Below are positions 16,792 through 25,757 of a DNA stretch of 64,000 nt, in pieces. Location: NCBI RefSeq assembly GCF_030036535.1, contig NZ_CP080387.1, forward strand, positions 930,001-994,000, written 5' to 3'. Each line of letters opens with the position of its first letter. Position 1 is the stretch's first letter. Under the pieces are notes generated by a model that made no database searches, had not been told where the DNA came from, and was given only the letters and a program-made list of their open reading frames with translations. Source of the DNA: Agrobacterium cucumeris. GTDB lineage: Bacteria; Pseudomonadota; Alphaproteobacteria; Rhizobiales; Rhizobiaceae. Made by a program: the position numbers and the translations under genes.

Positions 16792-18285
16792 ATGATGAAG
16801 CACGCACTTTTGGCGACTTGCGCCATCGTGACTGCGTTTGGAGCCGATGCGGCTAAGGCCGGCACGATTACCTATGACGATAATTTCGGGGTGAAGACCG
16901 GCTGGCAGATGGCATCCGACGATGCCTATCTCGGCTCCCGTGCAGGTTGTTTCGAAAGCCTGATACGTGTTGGCTACGACATGAAGCTGGAGCCGAGTCT
17001 GGCTGAATCCTGGGCGCAGACCGGCCCCAAGGTATGGGAATTCAAACTGCGCAAGGGCGTCAAGTTCCAGAACGGCGAAACGCTCGATGCCAAGGCCGCA
17101 GTTAATGCGCTTACCAATCTTTTGCAGGCCCCGGTTCCGGCCCGTGCCTTTTCACCCAAGCTGATTGCTGCCGTCGAAGCGGCCGGCGATGATACCGTGA
17201 AGATAACGACGATCGAGCCATCGGTGTTGCTTCCGGCGCAGATGGCGAGCCCCGCAACCTCCATTCTCGCGCCATCAGCCTATAAGGACGGCAAGGTCGA
17301 TCCAGTGGGAACCTGTACCGGACCTTTCAAGATCACGGAGGTCGATCCGAGCCAGCATATGATGCTGACCGCCAATCATGATTATTGGGGCGGCATGCCG
17401 AAACTTGCGGGTGGCCGCGTGAATTTCGTGCCCGATGCCGACACCCGCGCCACCCAGGCAAGAACCGGGGAAGCACAGATTTCGCGCCTCGTTCCGCCAT
17501 GGACCGTGAAGACCATCGAATCAACCGACGGCGTCAAGGTCGCGCCCATCCCGTCGCCCCGCATCACGGAGCTGTTGCTGAACAATTCCAGGCCGCCTTT
17601 CGACAATCTCAAGGTGCGGCAGGCAATCCAGGCCGCCATCGATACCGGTGGCATCGCCGACAGCATCTATGAAGGTGCGGTGAAAGGCGCCGTCATGCCC
17701 TTTGCCGCGGGTGAGCCATGGGCTGCAAAAGAGGGCAAGCCTGCCTATGACGTGGAAAAAGCCAAGGATTTGCTGAAGGAAGCGGGCATTGCACCCGGCA
17801 GCCTAAAGGTGACGCTGCTTGCCTATACGGCAAAGACGGAACTGAAGGATGTCGCGGCGATCATTCAGGCGCAGTTGCAGGAACTCGGCATCAAGGTTGA
17901 TGTCCGCGTTGCCGATTACAGCGCGATCGAACCCGACCTTCTGGCCGGCAAGTTCGATATGGCGCTGCTGTCGCGCGGTTATGCCACGGATGTTGCCGAA
18001 CCCGCCGGTTTCCTGAATGCCGATTATACCTGCGGCGGCAGCTATAACATCTCGCATTATTGCAATGAGGCGACCGACAAGCTGATCAAATCCGCCTACG
18101 CGACGGCCGAACCCGCCAAGCGTTATGAGATTTACAGCGAAGCGGCGCAGAAGATTTACGACGAAGCCGTCTCCGTCTTCCTTATCCATGAGACGGTCTT
18201 CGACGCCTATTCCGCCAAGCTCGAAAATTACAAGCCGCATCCGCTCAACTACTTCGTCATGACCAAGGATCTGGCGACAAAGTAA
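16792..18285 (+). CDS. ABC transporter periplasmic substrate-binding protein, family 5
   Basis: A 497-residue solute-binding protein. The signal peptide (MMKHALLATCAIVTAFGADAAKA) ends near residue 24. The mature part has SBP_bac_5 features: WEFKLRKGVKFQNGETLDAKA, a GTGPFK-like segment seen here as CTGPFKITEVDPSQ, DYWGG, and a late region reading KAKDLLKEAGI. Family members bind peptides, nickel, opines or other small ligands, and the ligand is not deducible here. It is placed last in the cluster with its own AT-rich leader and a strong terminator, so it may be expressed at a higher level than the membrane parts. Confidence 0.93.
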   Translation: MMKHALLATCAIVTAFGADAAKAGTITYDDNFGVKTGWQMASDDAYLGSRAGCFESLIRVGYDMKLEPSLAESWAQTGPKVWEFKLRKGVKFQNGETLDAKAAVNALTNLLQAPVPARAFSPKLIAAVEAAGDDTVKITTIEPSVLLPAQMASPATSILAPSAYKDGKVDPVGTCTGPFKITEVDPSQHMMLTANHDYWGGMPKLAGGRVNFVPDADTRATQARTGEAQISRLVPPWTVKTIESTDGVKVAPIPSPRITELLLNNSRPPFDNLKVRQAIQAAIDTGGIADSIYEGAVKGAVMPFAAGEPWAAKEGKPAYDVEKAKDLLKEAGIAPGSLKVTLLAYTAKTELKDVAAIIQAQLQELGIKVDVRVADYSAIEPDLLAGKFDMALLSRGYATDVAEPAGFLNADYTCGGSYNISHYCNEATDKLIKSAYATAEPAKRYEIYSEAAQKIYDEAVSVFLIHETVFDAYSAKLENYKPHPLNYFVMTKDLATK

Positions 18286-18313
18286 GTTGGCGGGATTTGG
18301 CCGAAAAATAGAA

Positions 18314-18343
18314 GCCCGGCTCGAAAGAGCCGGGCCTTTATTA
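18314..18343 (+). terminator. Rho-independent terminator of the ABC importer cluster
   Basis: A perfect 9-bp stem GCCCGGCTC / GAGCCGGGC with a GAAA tetraloop is followed by CTTTATTAT, 28 bases after the binding-protein stop. Confidence 0.9.
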
Positions 18344-18345
18344 TG

Positions 18346-18669
18346 ATACGAATGCAGGACTCTTTCCGTCATCATGCCGATGATGCAGCGTCGCTCAATC
18401 GTCACTCGTGCAGGACTTATTTGCAGCCTCAAAGCATGTGCGACAGCAGCTCTTAGCGTCAGATGCGATATGGCCGATGCGCGGCGAAAAGGCGATTTCC
18501 AGAAGTTGAAGAACTTCCACCGTCATCCCTCGATCAAAAAGGGAGAGCGCATCCGCCGTCTGGGGGAGGTAAGCGTGACGAACGTTTTGAAGTATCACTT
18601 ACGTCAGCGTGAAGCGAGCAGGGCGATCCGGCGGCAGCTGCGATAAAGCGCCGCCGGTCTCTTTTCAGT
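18346..18669. other. Gene-poor interval between the ABC cluster and copZ
   Basis: About 320 bases with no gene I can support. One plus-strand frame (18470-18646, 58 residues, strongly basic, ending in REASRAIRRQLR) is open but has no clear ribosome site or recognised family. Confidence 0.5.
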
Positions 18670-18927
18670 TCAGGCGCGTGCTTCCGGCGTATAGCCCGCA
18701 GCGGTGATGATTTCGGCGATACGCGCGACATCGGAGACGCCACCGACCACAACGGTGCGGCTTGCAGGATCGGCATGCACGGCAGCACCGGGAACGGTCT
18801 TTTCGATCGCGCCCTTGATCACACCGGCGCAGTGACCACAGGTCATGTCTTCAACGTGAAAGGAAAGATCTGCGCCGACAGGGGCAGCAGTGGTGGTTTC
18901 GTGGTGGTGCTGATGGCCATTGCACAT
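18670..18927 (-). CDS. copZ: CopZ-like heavy-metal-associated domain protein
   Basis: An 85-residue copper chaperone. A His-rich start (CNGHQHHHE) precedes a single HMA domain with the MTCGHC binding motif (VEDMTCGHCAGVIKGAIEK) and a C-terminal TAAGYTPE. Such proteins pass Cu(I) to P1B ATPases. The His-rich tail could add a second metal site. GGAGA precedes the ATG at a good distance. Upstream is a promoter with the same layout as that of the copper operon 10 kb away, so it probably belongs to the same CueR regulon although it is not in that operon. Confidence 0.9.
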   Translation of the reverse strand: MCNGHQHHHETTTAAPVGADLSFHVEDMTCGHCAGVIKGAIEKTVPGAAVHADPASRTVVVGGVSDVARIAEIITAAGYTPEARA

Positions 18928-18963
18928 AGGCTGTTCTCCATGGTTTGGAATTCTAACAGGGAG

Positions 18964-18994
18964 AGCCTGGACTATTCCAACGTGGGAAGGTCAA
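18964..18994 (-). promoter_or_regulatory. CueR/HmrR-type promoter of the copZ-like gene
   Basis: Read on the minus strand, TTGACC is followed by a 19-bp spacer starting TTCCCACGTTGGAATAG and then CAGGCT as a weak -10. TTGACCTT, CCACG and TGG are shared in register with the copA promoter at 8268. A poor -10 with a 19-bp spacer is the usual setting for MerR-type activation. Confidence 0.7.
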
Positions 18995-19022
18995 GCGCTT
19001 TATTTGCACTGATGCAGCGATC

Positions 19023-20480
19023 TCAGCTCTTCCAGAAAATCGGCATCAGCAGCACCAGAACGGTGAGGATTTCCAGACGTCCGAGCAGCATCATCACTGA
19101 GAGCAGATAAAGCGCCGGGTCGCTGATCGTGGAGAAATTGCCGACAGGCCCGATGATCGGGCCGATGCCGGGGCCGACATTGGCAAGCGCTGTTGCAACA
19201 CCCGAAGTGGCGGTGAGGAAATCATAACCCATCAGGCTCATGGCAAGGCTGCCGGCGATCCACAGGGCGATGAAGCAGCTGATGAACAGGAAGATGGTGC
19301 GGATTGTTTCCGGATCGACCACCTGCTGGCCGTATCGCACCGAATAGACGGCGTTCGGGTAGATCAGCTTCTTCAGCCCGGCCCGCGCCACATTGAAGAT
19401 GATGAGAAAACGATAGGCCTTGATACCGCCCGCCGTCGAGCCGGAACAGCCGCCCATGAAGGTGGCGAAAAAGGCGACAACGACAACGAAGGGACCCCAG
19501 AGCGTATAATCGTCGCTGGCAAAGCCGCCGGTCGACAGGATCGAGGTCATGTTGAAGAAGGAATGGCTGAGCGCTTCATCCAGCGGCACGCCGTTTCTAA
19601 GGTGGTGATAAACGCCGACCGCAATCGAAATCGCACAGAGATAACCGAGGAAGACGGCGATCTGCGGATCGCGCAGCGTTTCCAGCCGGCGACGCACGGC
19701 AAGCAGGATCATGACAGAAAAGGGCAGGCTGCCGAAGATCAGGAAGATGGTGGCGATCCACAGCAGCGCGGTATTGTCGAAATAGGCGAAGGAGGCGTCA
19801 TGGGTGGAAAAACCACCGGTCGCGACGGTCGACATGGCATGGTTGAGGGCATCGAAATGCGACATGCCGGCAAAGTCGAAAGCCACCGTGCAGGCAATCG
19901 TCATGACGATATAGATCGCCACGAAAGCCTTGGTGAAGCTTGCCAGCCGCGCGAAGGGCCTGTCGTTACCGGTGTCGGAGGATTCCATGCGGAAAAAGGT
20001 CATGCCACCGACGCGCAGCAGCGGCAGGATGAACAGGCCGAGCGCGACGATACCGACGCCGCCGAGCCAGCAGAGCAGCGACCGCCAGAGAAGAATGCCC
20101 TGCGGCGCATTGTCGAGGCCGGAAATCGCGGTCGATCCGGTGGTGGTGATGGCGGAGACGGATTCGAATATCGCCTGACCGAGCGTCAGGTCGAGCTTGG
20201 AAAGATAAAGCGGCACGGCCCCCACCAGCGAAAATACCAGCCAGAGCAGGTTGACGAGCAGGAAGCCGAAACGTTTGTTGAAAGAGGCGATCGGTCCGCG
20301 GGTCGCCAGCGCGCAGGCCAGCGCAAAGCCGCCGCACATGAAGCCGGAAAGCGCAAACACCATCCAGTCGTCATTGCCGTAATAAAGGTCGGTAAGCGCC
20401 GGCAGGAACATGGCCGTTGCAAGGTAGAGCCCGAAGATGGACGCTACATAGATGACGGAGCGCAGAAGGTTGCTGTTCAA
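19023..20480 (-). CDS. trkH: Trk-type potassium uptake protein TrkH
   Basis: A 485-residue membrane protein with the four pore-loop pattern of TrkH/KtrB transporters. The filter segments read ITTTGSTAI, TVATGGFST, ILSTGGFAS and ALANVGPGIG, each with the conserved Gly. It imports K+ with a TrkA-type regulatory partner, which is not in the window. The reading frame starts at a TTG, since no ATG lies close to the beginning of the conserved region; the exact start is therefore uncertain. It is divergent from the threonine dehydratase gene and followed by the copZ promoter region. Confidence 0.93.
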   Translation of the reverse strand: MNSNLLRSVIYVASIFGLYLATAMFLPALTDLYYGNDDWMVFALSGFMCGGFALACALATRGPIASFNKRFGFLLVNLLWLVFSLVGAVPLYLSKLDLTLGQAIFESVSAITTTGSTAISGLDNAPQGILLWRSLLCWLGGVGIVALGLFILPLLRVGGMTFFRMESSDTGNDRPFARLASFTKAFVAIYIVMTIACTVAFDFAGMSHFDALNHAMSTVATGGFSTHDASFAYFDNTALLWIATIFLIFGSLPFSVMILLAVRRRLETLRDPQIAVFLGYLCAISIAVGVYHHLRNGVPLDEALSHSFFNMTSILSTGGFASDDYTLWGPFVVVVAFFATFMGGCSGSTAGGIKAYRFLIIFNVARAGLKKLIYPNAVYSVRYGQQVVDPETIRTIFLFISCFIALWIAGSLAMSLMGYDFLTATSGVATALANVGPGIGPIIGPVGNFSTISDPALYLLSVMMLLGRLEILTVLVLLMPIFWKS

Positions 20481-20560
20481 GAGATGAAACCCAGAGTTCG
20501 TGGCCGCGCTGAAATGAGTCTTTGTCTCCGACGCCTTCCTATGGCATAGCGGGTGCCATT

Positions 20561-21835
20561 ATGAATTTCAATGGATTGACTATCGTGGACAAGCAGCTTG
20601 TGGAAGCAGCGCGGCGGGAAGTGCGGGAAATATTCCCGGAAACGCCGTTGCAGTTGAATGAACATCTCAGCCGTCGGTATGGCGCGTCGATTTGGCTGAA
20701 GCGTGAAGATCTGTCCCCGGTCCGTTCCTACAAGATTAGAGGCGCATTCAACTTTCTCCGCAAGGCGGTGGCCAAGGCCGGCAAGGACAAGGTTTTCGTC
20801 TGTGCGTCCGCCGGCAACCACGCCCAGGGCTTTGCTTTCGCCTGCCGCCATTTCGGCGTTCACGGCGTGGTTTTCATGCCGGTGACGACACCGCAGCAGA
20901 AGATCGAAAAAACCCGCATCTTCGGCGGAGAATTCATCAAAATCCGGCTGGTGGGCGATATATTCGACCAGTGTTATGCAGCCGCGCGTCAGCATGTGCA
21001 GGACAATGACGGTTACATGGTACCGCCGTTTGACCATGAGGATATTATCGAGGGTCAGGCGACGGTCGCCGCCGAGATCATGGATCAGCTTCCGGAAGGC
21101 ACGAAGCCGGATATCGTCGTCATGCCGGTTGGCGGCGGCGGGCTTTCGGCCGGCCTCACGGGTTTCCTCGCCGGCACCGTCAGTAAGGAGAACTTCGTGT
21201 TCTGCGAGCCGGAAGGCGCGCCGAGCCTGAAAAAGAGCCTTGAACGCGGCGAACCGGTGACGCTGAACAAGGTCGATAATTTTGTCGATGGCGCGGCCGT
21301 CGCCCGCATCGGCGATCTGAATTTCAAGGCGTTGAAGGATTTTCCCGCCGAGCAGGTCATGCTTATCCCGGAAAATGCCATCTGCGTGACGATCATTGAA
21401 ATGCTGAACCTTGAGGGCGTGGTGCTGGAGCCCGCCGGCGCACTGGCGATCTCCGCACTCGAAAAGCTTGGCCGCGAGAGGCTGGAAGGCAAGACGGTCA
21501 TCGCCGTCGTTTCCGGCGGCAATTTCGATTTCGAGCGCCTGCCGGATGTCAAGGAACGCGCCATGCGTTACACCGGCGTCAAGAAATATTTCATCCTGCG
21601 CCTGCCGCAGCGCCCCGGCGCGCTGCGCGATTTCCTCAATCTGCTCGGCCCGGACGATGATATCGCCCGCTTCGAATATCTGAAGAAATCGGCCCGCAAT
21701 TTCGGCTCGATCCTGATCGGTATCGAGACCAACGCGCAGGAGAATTTCGCAGGGCTTCTGGAGCGCTTCGAGGCCGCAGGCCTTGGTTATGAGGATATTA
21801 CCGAAAACGAAATCCTGTCGAACCTGATCATCTGA
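20561..21835 (+). CDS. ilvA: Threonine ammonia-lyase (biosynthetic threonine dehydratase)
   Basis: A 424-residue PLP enzyme that deaminates threonine to 2-oxobutyrate at the start of isoleucine synthesis. The PLP lysine lies in SYKIRGAFNF and the phosphate loop in GGGGLSAG. The C-terminal part (about residues 335-424; FILRLPQRPGALRDFLNLLGPDDDI) is a single ACT-like regulatory domain, making this the shorter form found in Gram-positive bacteria and many alphaproteobacteria. I chose ATG 20561; the frame is open to a TTG 39 bases upstream. A HlyU-like gene follows 73 bases later. Confidence 0.94.
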   Translation: MNFNGLTIVDKQLVEAARREVREIFPETPLQLNEHLSRRYGASIWLKREDLSPVRSYKIRGAFNFLRKAVAKAGKDKVFVCASAGNHAQGFAFACRHFGVHGVVFMPVTTPQQKIEKTRIFGGEFIKIRLVGDIFDQCYAAARQHVQDNDGYMVPPFDHEDIIEGQATVAAEIMDQLPEGTKPDIVVMPVGGGGLSAGLTGFLAGTVSKENFVFCEPEGAPSLKKSLERGEPVTLNKVDNFVDGAAVARIGDLNFKALKDFPAEQVMLIPENAICVTIIEMLNLEGVVLEPAGALAISALEKLGRERLEGKTVIAVVSGGNFDFERLPDVKERAMRYTGVKKYFILRLPQRPGALRDFLNLLGPDDDIARFEYLKKSARNFGSILIGIETNAQENFAGLLERFEAAGLGYEDITENEILSNLII

Positions 21836-21908
21836 TCGGGGACGAACGACAGGGAAGGGCGGAGCATATCCGCTCTTCAAATGCGAGATAGATCAGGGAG
21901 TGAAAACC

Positions 21909-22217
21909 ATGGCATCGTTTTTTTCCAAAATCCTTTCGGCCTTCGGTTCCGGCCAGTCGTCCGACGCACCGCAGAAGACGGCGCAGGTGGAGCCGCATGC
22001 GCATGGCGACTATCTGATCTATGCGACGCCATTGAAGGAAGGCGGCCAGTTCCGCTTGGCCGGCCGCATCGAGAAAAAGGCTGGCGAGGAAGTGCTGGTG
22101 CATGAATTCGTGCGCGCCGATGTCTTCAGCAGCATGGATGATGCGGTGGAGTTCACGATCCGCAAGGCGAAGCTGATCATCGACCAGAACGGTTCATCGC
22201 TTTTCCCAGGAAAATGA
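21909..22217 (+). CDS. HlyU family protein
   Basis: A 102-residue protein related to the HlyU transcriptional activator family. The body from DYLIYATPLKEGGQFRLAGRIEK to FTIRKAKLIIDQNG is the conserved domain; the first 30 residues are a variable leader. Despite the family name, alphaproteobacterial members lack an obvious DNA-binding helix-turn-helix and their role is unclear. The ATG at 21909 has GGGAG 8 bases upstream; an in-frame GTG at 21900 is possible. It lies after the threonine dehydratase gene and before a diguanylate cyclase gene on the same strand. Confidence 0.82.
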   Translation: MASFFSKILSAFGSGQSSDAPQKTAQVEPHAHGDYLIYATPLKEGGQFRLAGRIEKKAGEEVLVHEFVRADVFSSMDDAVEFTIRKAKLIIDQNGSSLFPGK

Positions 22218-22334
22218 TGACGTTTTCTTACTCTCCAAATTAAGATTCCGTTGGTTGCTTAGGCCTATCGTCCTTGAAGGGCATGGAGTTGCGCCGATAG
22301 ACCGGCGTGATGTGGATCGATAGGGCGTGTGCCG

Positions 22335-23600
22335 ATGCAATGGGCAAATCTGGCCCTCTTCCTTACGGAGGCCATCGTCTATTTTTCGGTAATGACGGCA
22401 TTCCTTCATTACCGGCATATTCTCGGCATCGGTGTTTTTCTCACCGCGCTGGGTGTCATGCATTTCATGGAAACCTATCTGGCCGCCGTCTTTTATGTCG
22501 GCCTGCCTTTCGGCGTGGCCTCGCCGGGTTCCTCCATCCTTTTTGCCGGCAAATTGATGATGATCCTCATGCTTTATATGCGCGAGGATGCGGCGGTCGT
22601 GCGCCAGCCGATCTACGGCCTGCTGCTCGGCAATATATTGACCGTCATCATGGCGCAGATCATCCGGTTTCATCAGACGGTGGCGATCGTCCCCGGGCAG
22701 TCGGTCGATACCGGCTTTCTTGATGAGATGGGCGTGCTGATGGTCTGGGGCACCAGCATTCTTTATGTCGATGCCATCGCCATCATCCTGCTTTACGAAA
22801 AGCTGGGGCGGTATTTGCAGCGCCACATCGTGCTGCGCTTCGCGATCTGCGGCGTCGTCATCTTAAGCTTCGATCAGGCGGCTTTTTACGGGGCGTTGCG
22901 ATATTTGTTCGATGCGCCGGTCAATGTCTTCTACGATGGCTGGAAGGCGAAGATGGCTGCGGTTGGCATCTATTCGGTCTTGTTCGCCCTCTATCTCGGT
23001 CTGACATCGACCAAGGGGCGTTTCCTGACACGCCGCAGCGTTGCCGATGTCTTCAACGACCTCACTTTCAGGGAACGCTACGAGGAGCTTCTGTCCCGCT
23101 CGGGTCGCGACATGCTGACTGGCGTGTCGGACCGCGCCCGCATGGAACTCGATGCGCCCTCGGTCGTCGTGGAGTGCCTGGAGAAACAGCGGCCGGTCAG
23201 CGTGCTGATCGTCGATATCGATCATTTCAAGACCGTCAACGATACTTTCGGCCACCTGCAGGGCGACGAGATATTGCGGGACTTCGCCGCCGTGCTGAAA
23301 CGCAGCGTACAGCCGCATGGACATCTATACCGCTTCGGTGGCGAGGAATTCGTGGCACTCCTGCCGGCAATGGCACATGAGGCGGCGCTAGCCTTTTCCG
23401 CGGGGCTGCGGGTGGCGATCCTGGCGGATCTGCGCCGCCCTGACGGTTCGCCGCTGACGGTCAGCATTGGCGTCGCCACGGCCTTTGAGGACGGGCAGCT
23501 TTTCCGCGCGCTTTTATCGGAAGCCGATGCGCGGCTGTATGCGGCAAAAAATAACGGCCGGGATCAGGTCCACGGCCGTTTTGGAATGTGGGTCGGCTGA
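22335..23600 (+). CDS. Membrane-bound GGDEF diguanylate cyclase
   Basis: A 421-residue protein. The first 225 residues form about seven to eight membrane helices with no recognised sensor domain. The C-terminal GGDEF domain follows, with VDIDHFKTVNDTFGHLQGDEIL and the active site RFGGEEF. It should make cyclic di-GMP. The usual product-inhibition site RxxD upstream of GGEEF is absent (the segment reads VQPHGHLYRFGGEEF), so feedback inhibition is probably lost. The 3' end of the gene contains the terminator of the convergent azoreductase gene. The start is uncertain by two codons (GTG 22329 or ATG 22335). Confidence 0.9.
   Translation: MQWANLALFLTEAIVYFSVMTAFLHYRHILGIGVFLTALGVMHFMETYLAAVFYVGLPFGVASPGSSILFAGKLMMILMLYMREDAAVVRQPIYGLLLGNILTVIMAQIIRFHQTVAIVPGQSVDTGFLDEMGVLMVWGTSILYVDAIAIILLYEKLGRYLQRHIVLRFAICGVVILSFDQAAFYGALRYLFDAPVNVFYDGWKAKMAAVGIYSVLFALYLGLTSTKGRFLTRRSVADVFNDLTFRERYEELLSRSGRDMLTGVSDRARMELDAPSVVVECLEKQRPVSVLIVDIDHFKTVNDTFGHLQGDEILRDFAAVLKRSVQPHGHLYRFGGEEFVALLPAMAHEAALAFSAGLRVAILADLRRPDGSPLTVSIGVATAFEDGQLFRALLSEADARLYAAKNNGRDQVHGRFGMWVG
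23544..23580 (-). terminator. azoR terminator embedded in the 3' end of the cyclase gene
   Basis: A perfect 8-bp stem AACGGCCG / CGGCCGTT with a 12-nt loop is followed, on the minus strand, by TATTTTTTG. It sits 60 bases after the azoR stop, inside the last 20 codons of the diguanylate cyclase gene. Confidence 0.75.
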
Positions 23601-23641
23601 GACCGGCATCCTGCCGGCATCAGCCTGCCATTCTCTATGCC

Positions 23642-24259
23642 TCAGGCGGCCTGTGCCAGTTCGGCAACCTTCGCGCCGGCGGCGGCAATGGCTTTCTCGA
23701 CGGCTTCCGGGCCGAATGCCAGACCTTCGACATAGATCACTTCCACGTCGGTCATGCCCATGAAACCGAGAACGGTCTTGAGGTAAGGAACGGCATGGTT
23801 CATCGATACGGCAGGGCCTTCGGAATAAACGCCGGCAGCGGCAAGCACGATATAGACCTTCTTGCCCTTGGCGAGGCCTTCCGGACCGGTTTCGGTGTAG
23901 CGGAAGGTCTGGCCGGCGCGGGCGACATTGTCGATCCACGACTTCAGGCCGGAATAGATGTTGAAGTTGATGAGGCCGGTGCCGATGACGACGGTGTCGG
24001 CAGCCATAAGCTCGGCAACCAGCTTGTCGGAATATTCAGCTGCAACCGCTTCTTCAGCGGTGCGCTGGTCGGCCGGCTTGCGGATTGCAGCCGTCTTGAC
24101 GGTGTCGAGGTGCGGAATGGGATCGGCGGCGAGATCGCGGTGGACAAGGGTATTCGCCGCCGACTTGGCCTTCAGCTTGTTCGCGAGTTCACCGGAAAAC
24201 TTGTTCGAAACCGATTCGTCGCCACGCGGGCTGGAGGTGATGAGCAGAATGTTGGACAT
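23642..24259 (-). CDS. azoR: FMN-dependent NADH-azoreductase
   Basis: A 205-residue flavodoxin-fold quinone/azo reductase. The FMN phosphate loop TSSPRGDESVS is at the N-terminus. MNHAVPYLKTVLGFMGM and the preceding GVYSEGP match AzoR, which reduces quinones and azo compounds with NADH as a homodimer in the cytoplasm. It is divergent from a LysR gene (151-base interval), which is the common layout for a LysR regulator and its target; quinone or electrophile stress is a reasonable inducer but is inferred. Confidence 0.93.
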   Translation of the reverse strand: MSNILLITSSPRGDESVSNKFSGELANKLKAKSAANTLVHRDLAADPIPHLDTVKTAAIRKPADQRTAEEAVAAEYSDKLVAELMAADTVVIGTGLINFNIYSGLKSWIDNVARAGQTFRYTETGPEGLAKGKKVYIVLAAAGVYSEGPAVSMNHAVPYLKTVLGFMGMTDVEVIYVEGLAFGPEAVEKAIAAAGAKVAELAQAA

Positions 24260-24410
24260 GGTCTTTTCCTTGCATGCAATGGGTTTGACGGGGTGCCTTG
24301 GGAGGGCGTGAAACAGCTACGGGCGCTTTCGTGGCCCCTATATGAAAAATTACGGCCATCAAGAAAACTGTGATAATGTGGAAGTAATCTATCGATGAAA
24401 TGGATGGGAC

Positions 24411-25379
24411 ATGGACGCGAACCCCACACTCGACCAGTTGCAGGTATTTTTGACCGTTGCCGAGACCGGCAGTTTCTCCGCCGCGTCGCGGGCGCTTAAT
24501 CGCGCCCAGTCGGTGGTCAGCTACACCATCGCCAATCTCGAGGCCCAGCTGGAAGTCACCCTGTTCGAGCGCAGCGGCGTGCGCCAGCCGAAGCTGACGG
24601 ATGAGGGCCGTGCCATGCTGGAGGATGCAAGGCGCATTGTCGCCGGCCTGCAGGAAATGCGCGCCCGTGCCAAGGGGCTGAAGCAGGGGCTTGAGGCGGA
24701 GCTTTCTGTTGCCATTAGCACCATGGTGCCGGCAGAGGCTGTCGTCGCGGTGCTGCGGGATTTTCGCCAGCAGTTCCCCACCGTCACCCTCAGCCTCAAT
24801 GTCGGTGAGCTGGGTATGGTGATGGAGATGGTGCTCTCCCGCAAGGCGGGCATCGGCATCGGCGGGGCGCTGATGCGCCAGGATGATGAACTCGTCGTCG
24901 AAAAAGTCGGCCATTCCTTCATGCTGCCGGTCGTCGCTGCGGATCATCCGCTGGCGCAGATCGAGCGACCGCTGACCCTGGCGGATGTGCGTGAGGAGGT
25001 CCAGCTCGTCGTCACCGATGCCTCCGGCCTCACGAAAGGACGCGATTTTAATGTGCTCTCCTACAAGACATGGCGGGTGAGCGATATCGCCACGAAATAC
25101 CAGCTGATCAAGGGAGGTCTGGGCTGGGGCGGCCTGCCCGCATCAATCGTCCGCAACGACCTGACCAATGGCAGCCTGAAGGCTCTTGAACTCGAAGCCT
25201 ATGAACAGGGCGAATATCCGCTCTTTGCACTGCGGCGGGTGGATTCACCCGCAGGTCCTGCAGGTCAGTGGCTCGCCGAGGCGTTCCAGCAGCGCCTGTC
25301 GGCCTGCCCGAACCACAAGGATTTCAGTGGGATGCTGGAAGCGAACAAGCAGAGGAATATTGCTGTCGCCGCAGAGTGA
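24411..25379 (+). CDS. LysR family transcriptional regulator
   Basis: A 322-residue regulator. The N-terminal helix-turn-helix (residues 5-65; LDQLQVFLTVAETGSFSAASRALNRAQSVVSYTIANLE) and a substrate-binding-type effector domain (about 95-300) are complete. It is divergent from azoR, with the two starts 151 bases apart, so it most likely controls azoR and itself. The last 30 residues are a hydrophilic extension. A rhizobial palindromic repeat begins 30 bases after its stop. Confidence 0.93.
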   Translation: MDANPTLDQLQVFLTVAETGSFSAASRALNRAQSVVSYTIANLEAQLEVTLFERSGVRQPKLTDEGRAMLEDARRIVAGLQEMRARAKGLKQGLEAELSVAISTMVPAEAVVAVLRDFRQQFPTVTLSLNVGELGMVMEMVLSRKAGIGIGGALMRQDDELVVEKVGHSFMLPVVAADHPLAQIERPLTLADVREEVQLVVTDASGLTKGRDFNVLSYKTWRVSDIATKYQLIKGGLGWGGLPASIVRNDLTNGSLKALELEAYEQGEYPLFALRRVDSPAGPAGQWLAEAFQQRLSACPNHKDFSGMLEANKQRNIAVAAE

Positions 25380-25410
25380 CATTGACTATTGCATGTGGAG
25401 CGAGCGGGTG

Positions 25411-25545
25411 CCGCGAGCTTCTTCTCCCCGCCGGGGAGAAGGTCGCGGCAGCGGGGTCATGGGGGGAAAGGGTGCGGTCTATCGCTGGCGTTGCCCCCTC
25501 ATCCGACCCTTCGGGCCACCTTCTCCCCGCCGGGGAGAAGAAACG
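25411..25545. repeat. Intergenic repeat with two copies of a palindromic 19-mer
   Basis: TTCTCCCCGCCGGGGAGAA occurs at 25422-25440 and again at 25521-25539. The sequence between them contains CCCCTCATCCGACCCTTCGGGCCACC. I know this as a common intergenic element in Rhizobiales genomes. It fills most of the 378 bases between the LysR gene and the next gene; the rest (25546-25757) shows nothing I can name. Confidence 0.75.
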
Positions 25546-25757
25546 GGCGGCAACCTCGCGTTACACCACGATAGGGCCAATTGACGGCAACGAACGGTCT
25601 GCCTATACGTAAACCACGGTCAGCAGTTCACCGAGGCATCGCCGTCCCGCAAGGGAAGCTAAACCTGCATCTCGAATAATTGACAGCACTTATCCCGTGC
25701 CTTGTCGGAAGCCGGCGATCAGCGACACCTCTTCGGAATGGCACGTGAGGATAAGTC

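Noticed and set aside
18470..18646. A 58-residue basic frame between the ABC cluster and copZ
   Set aside because: No ribosome site and no recognised family; reported only as part of the gene-poor interval.
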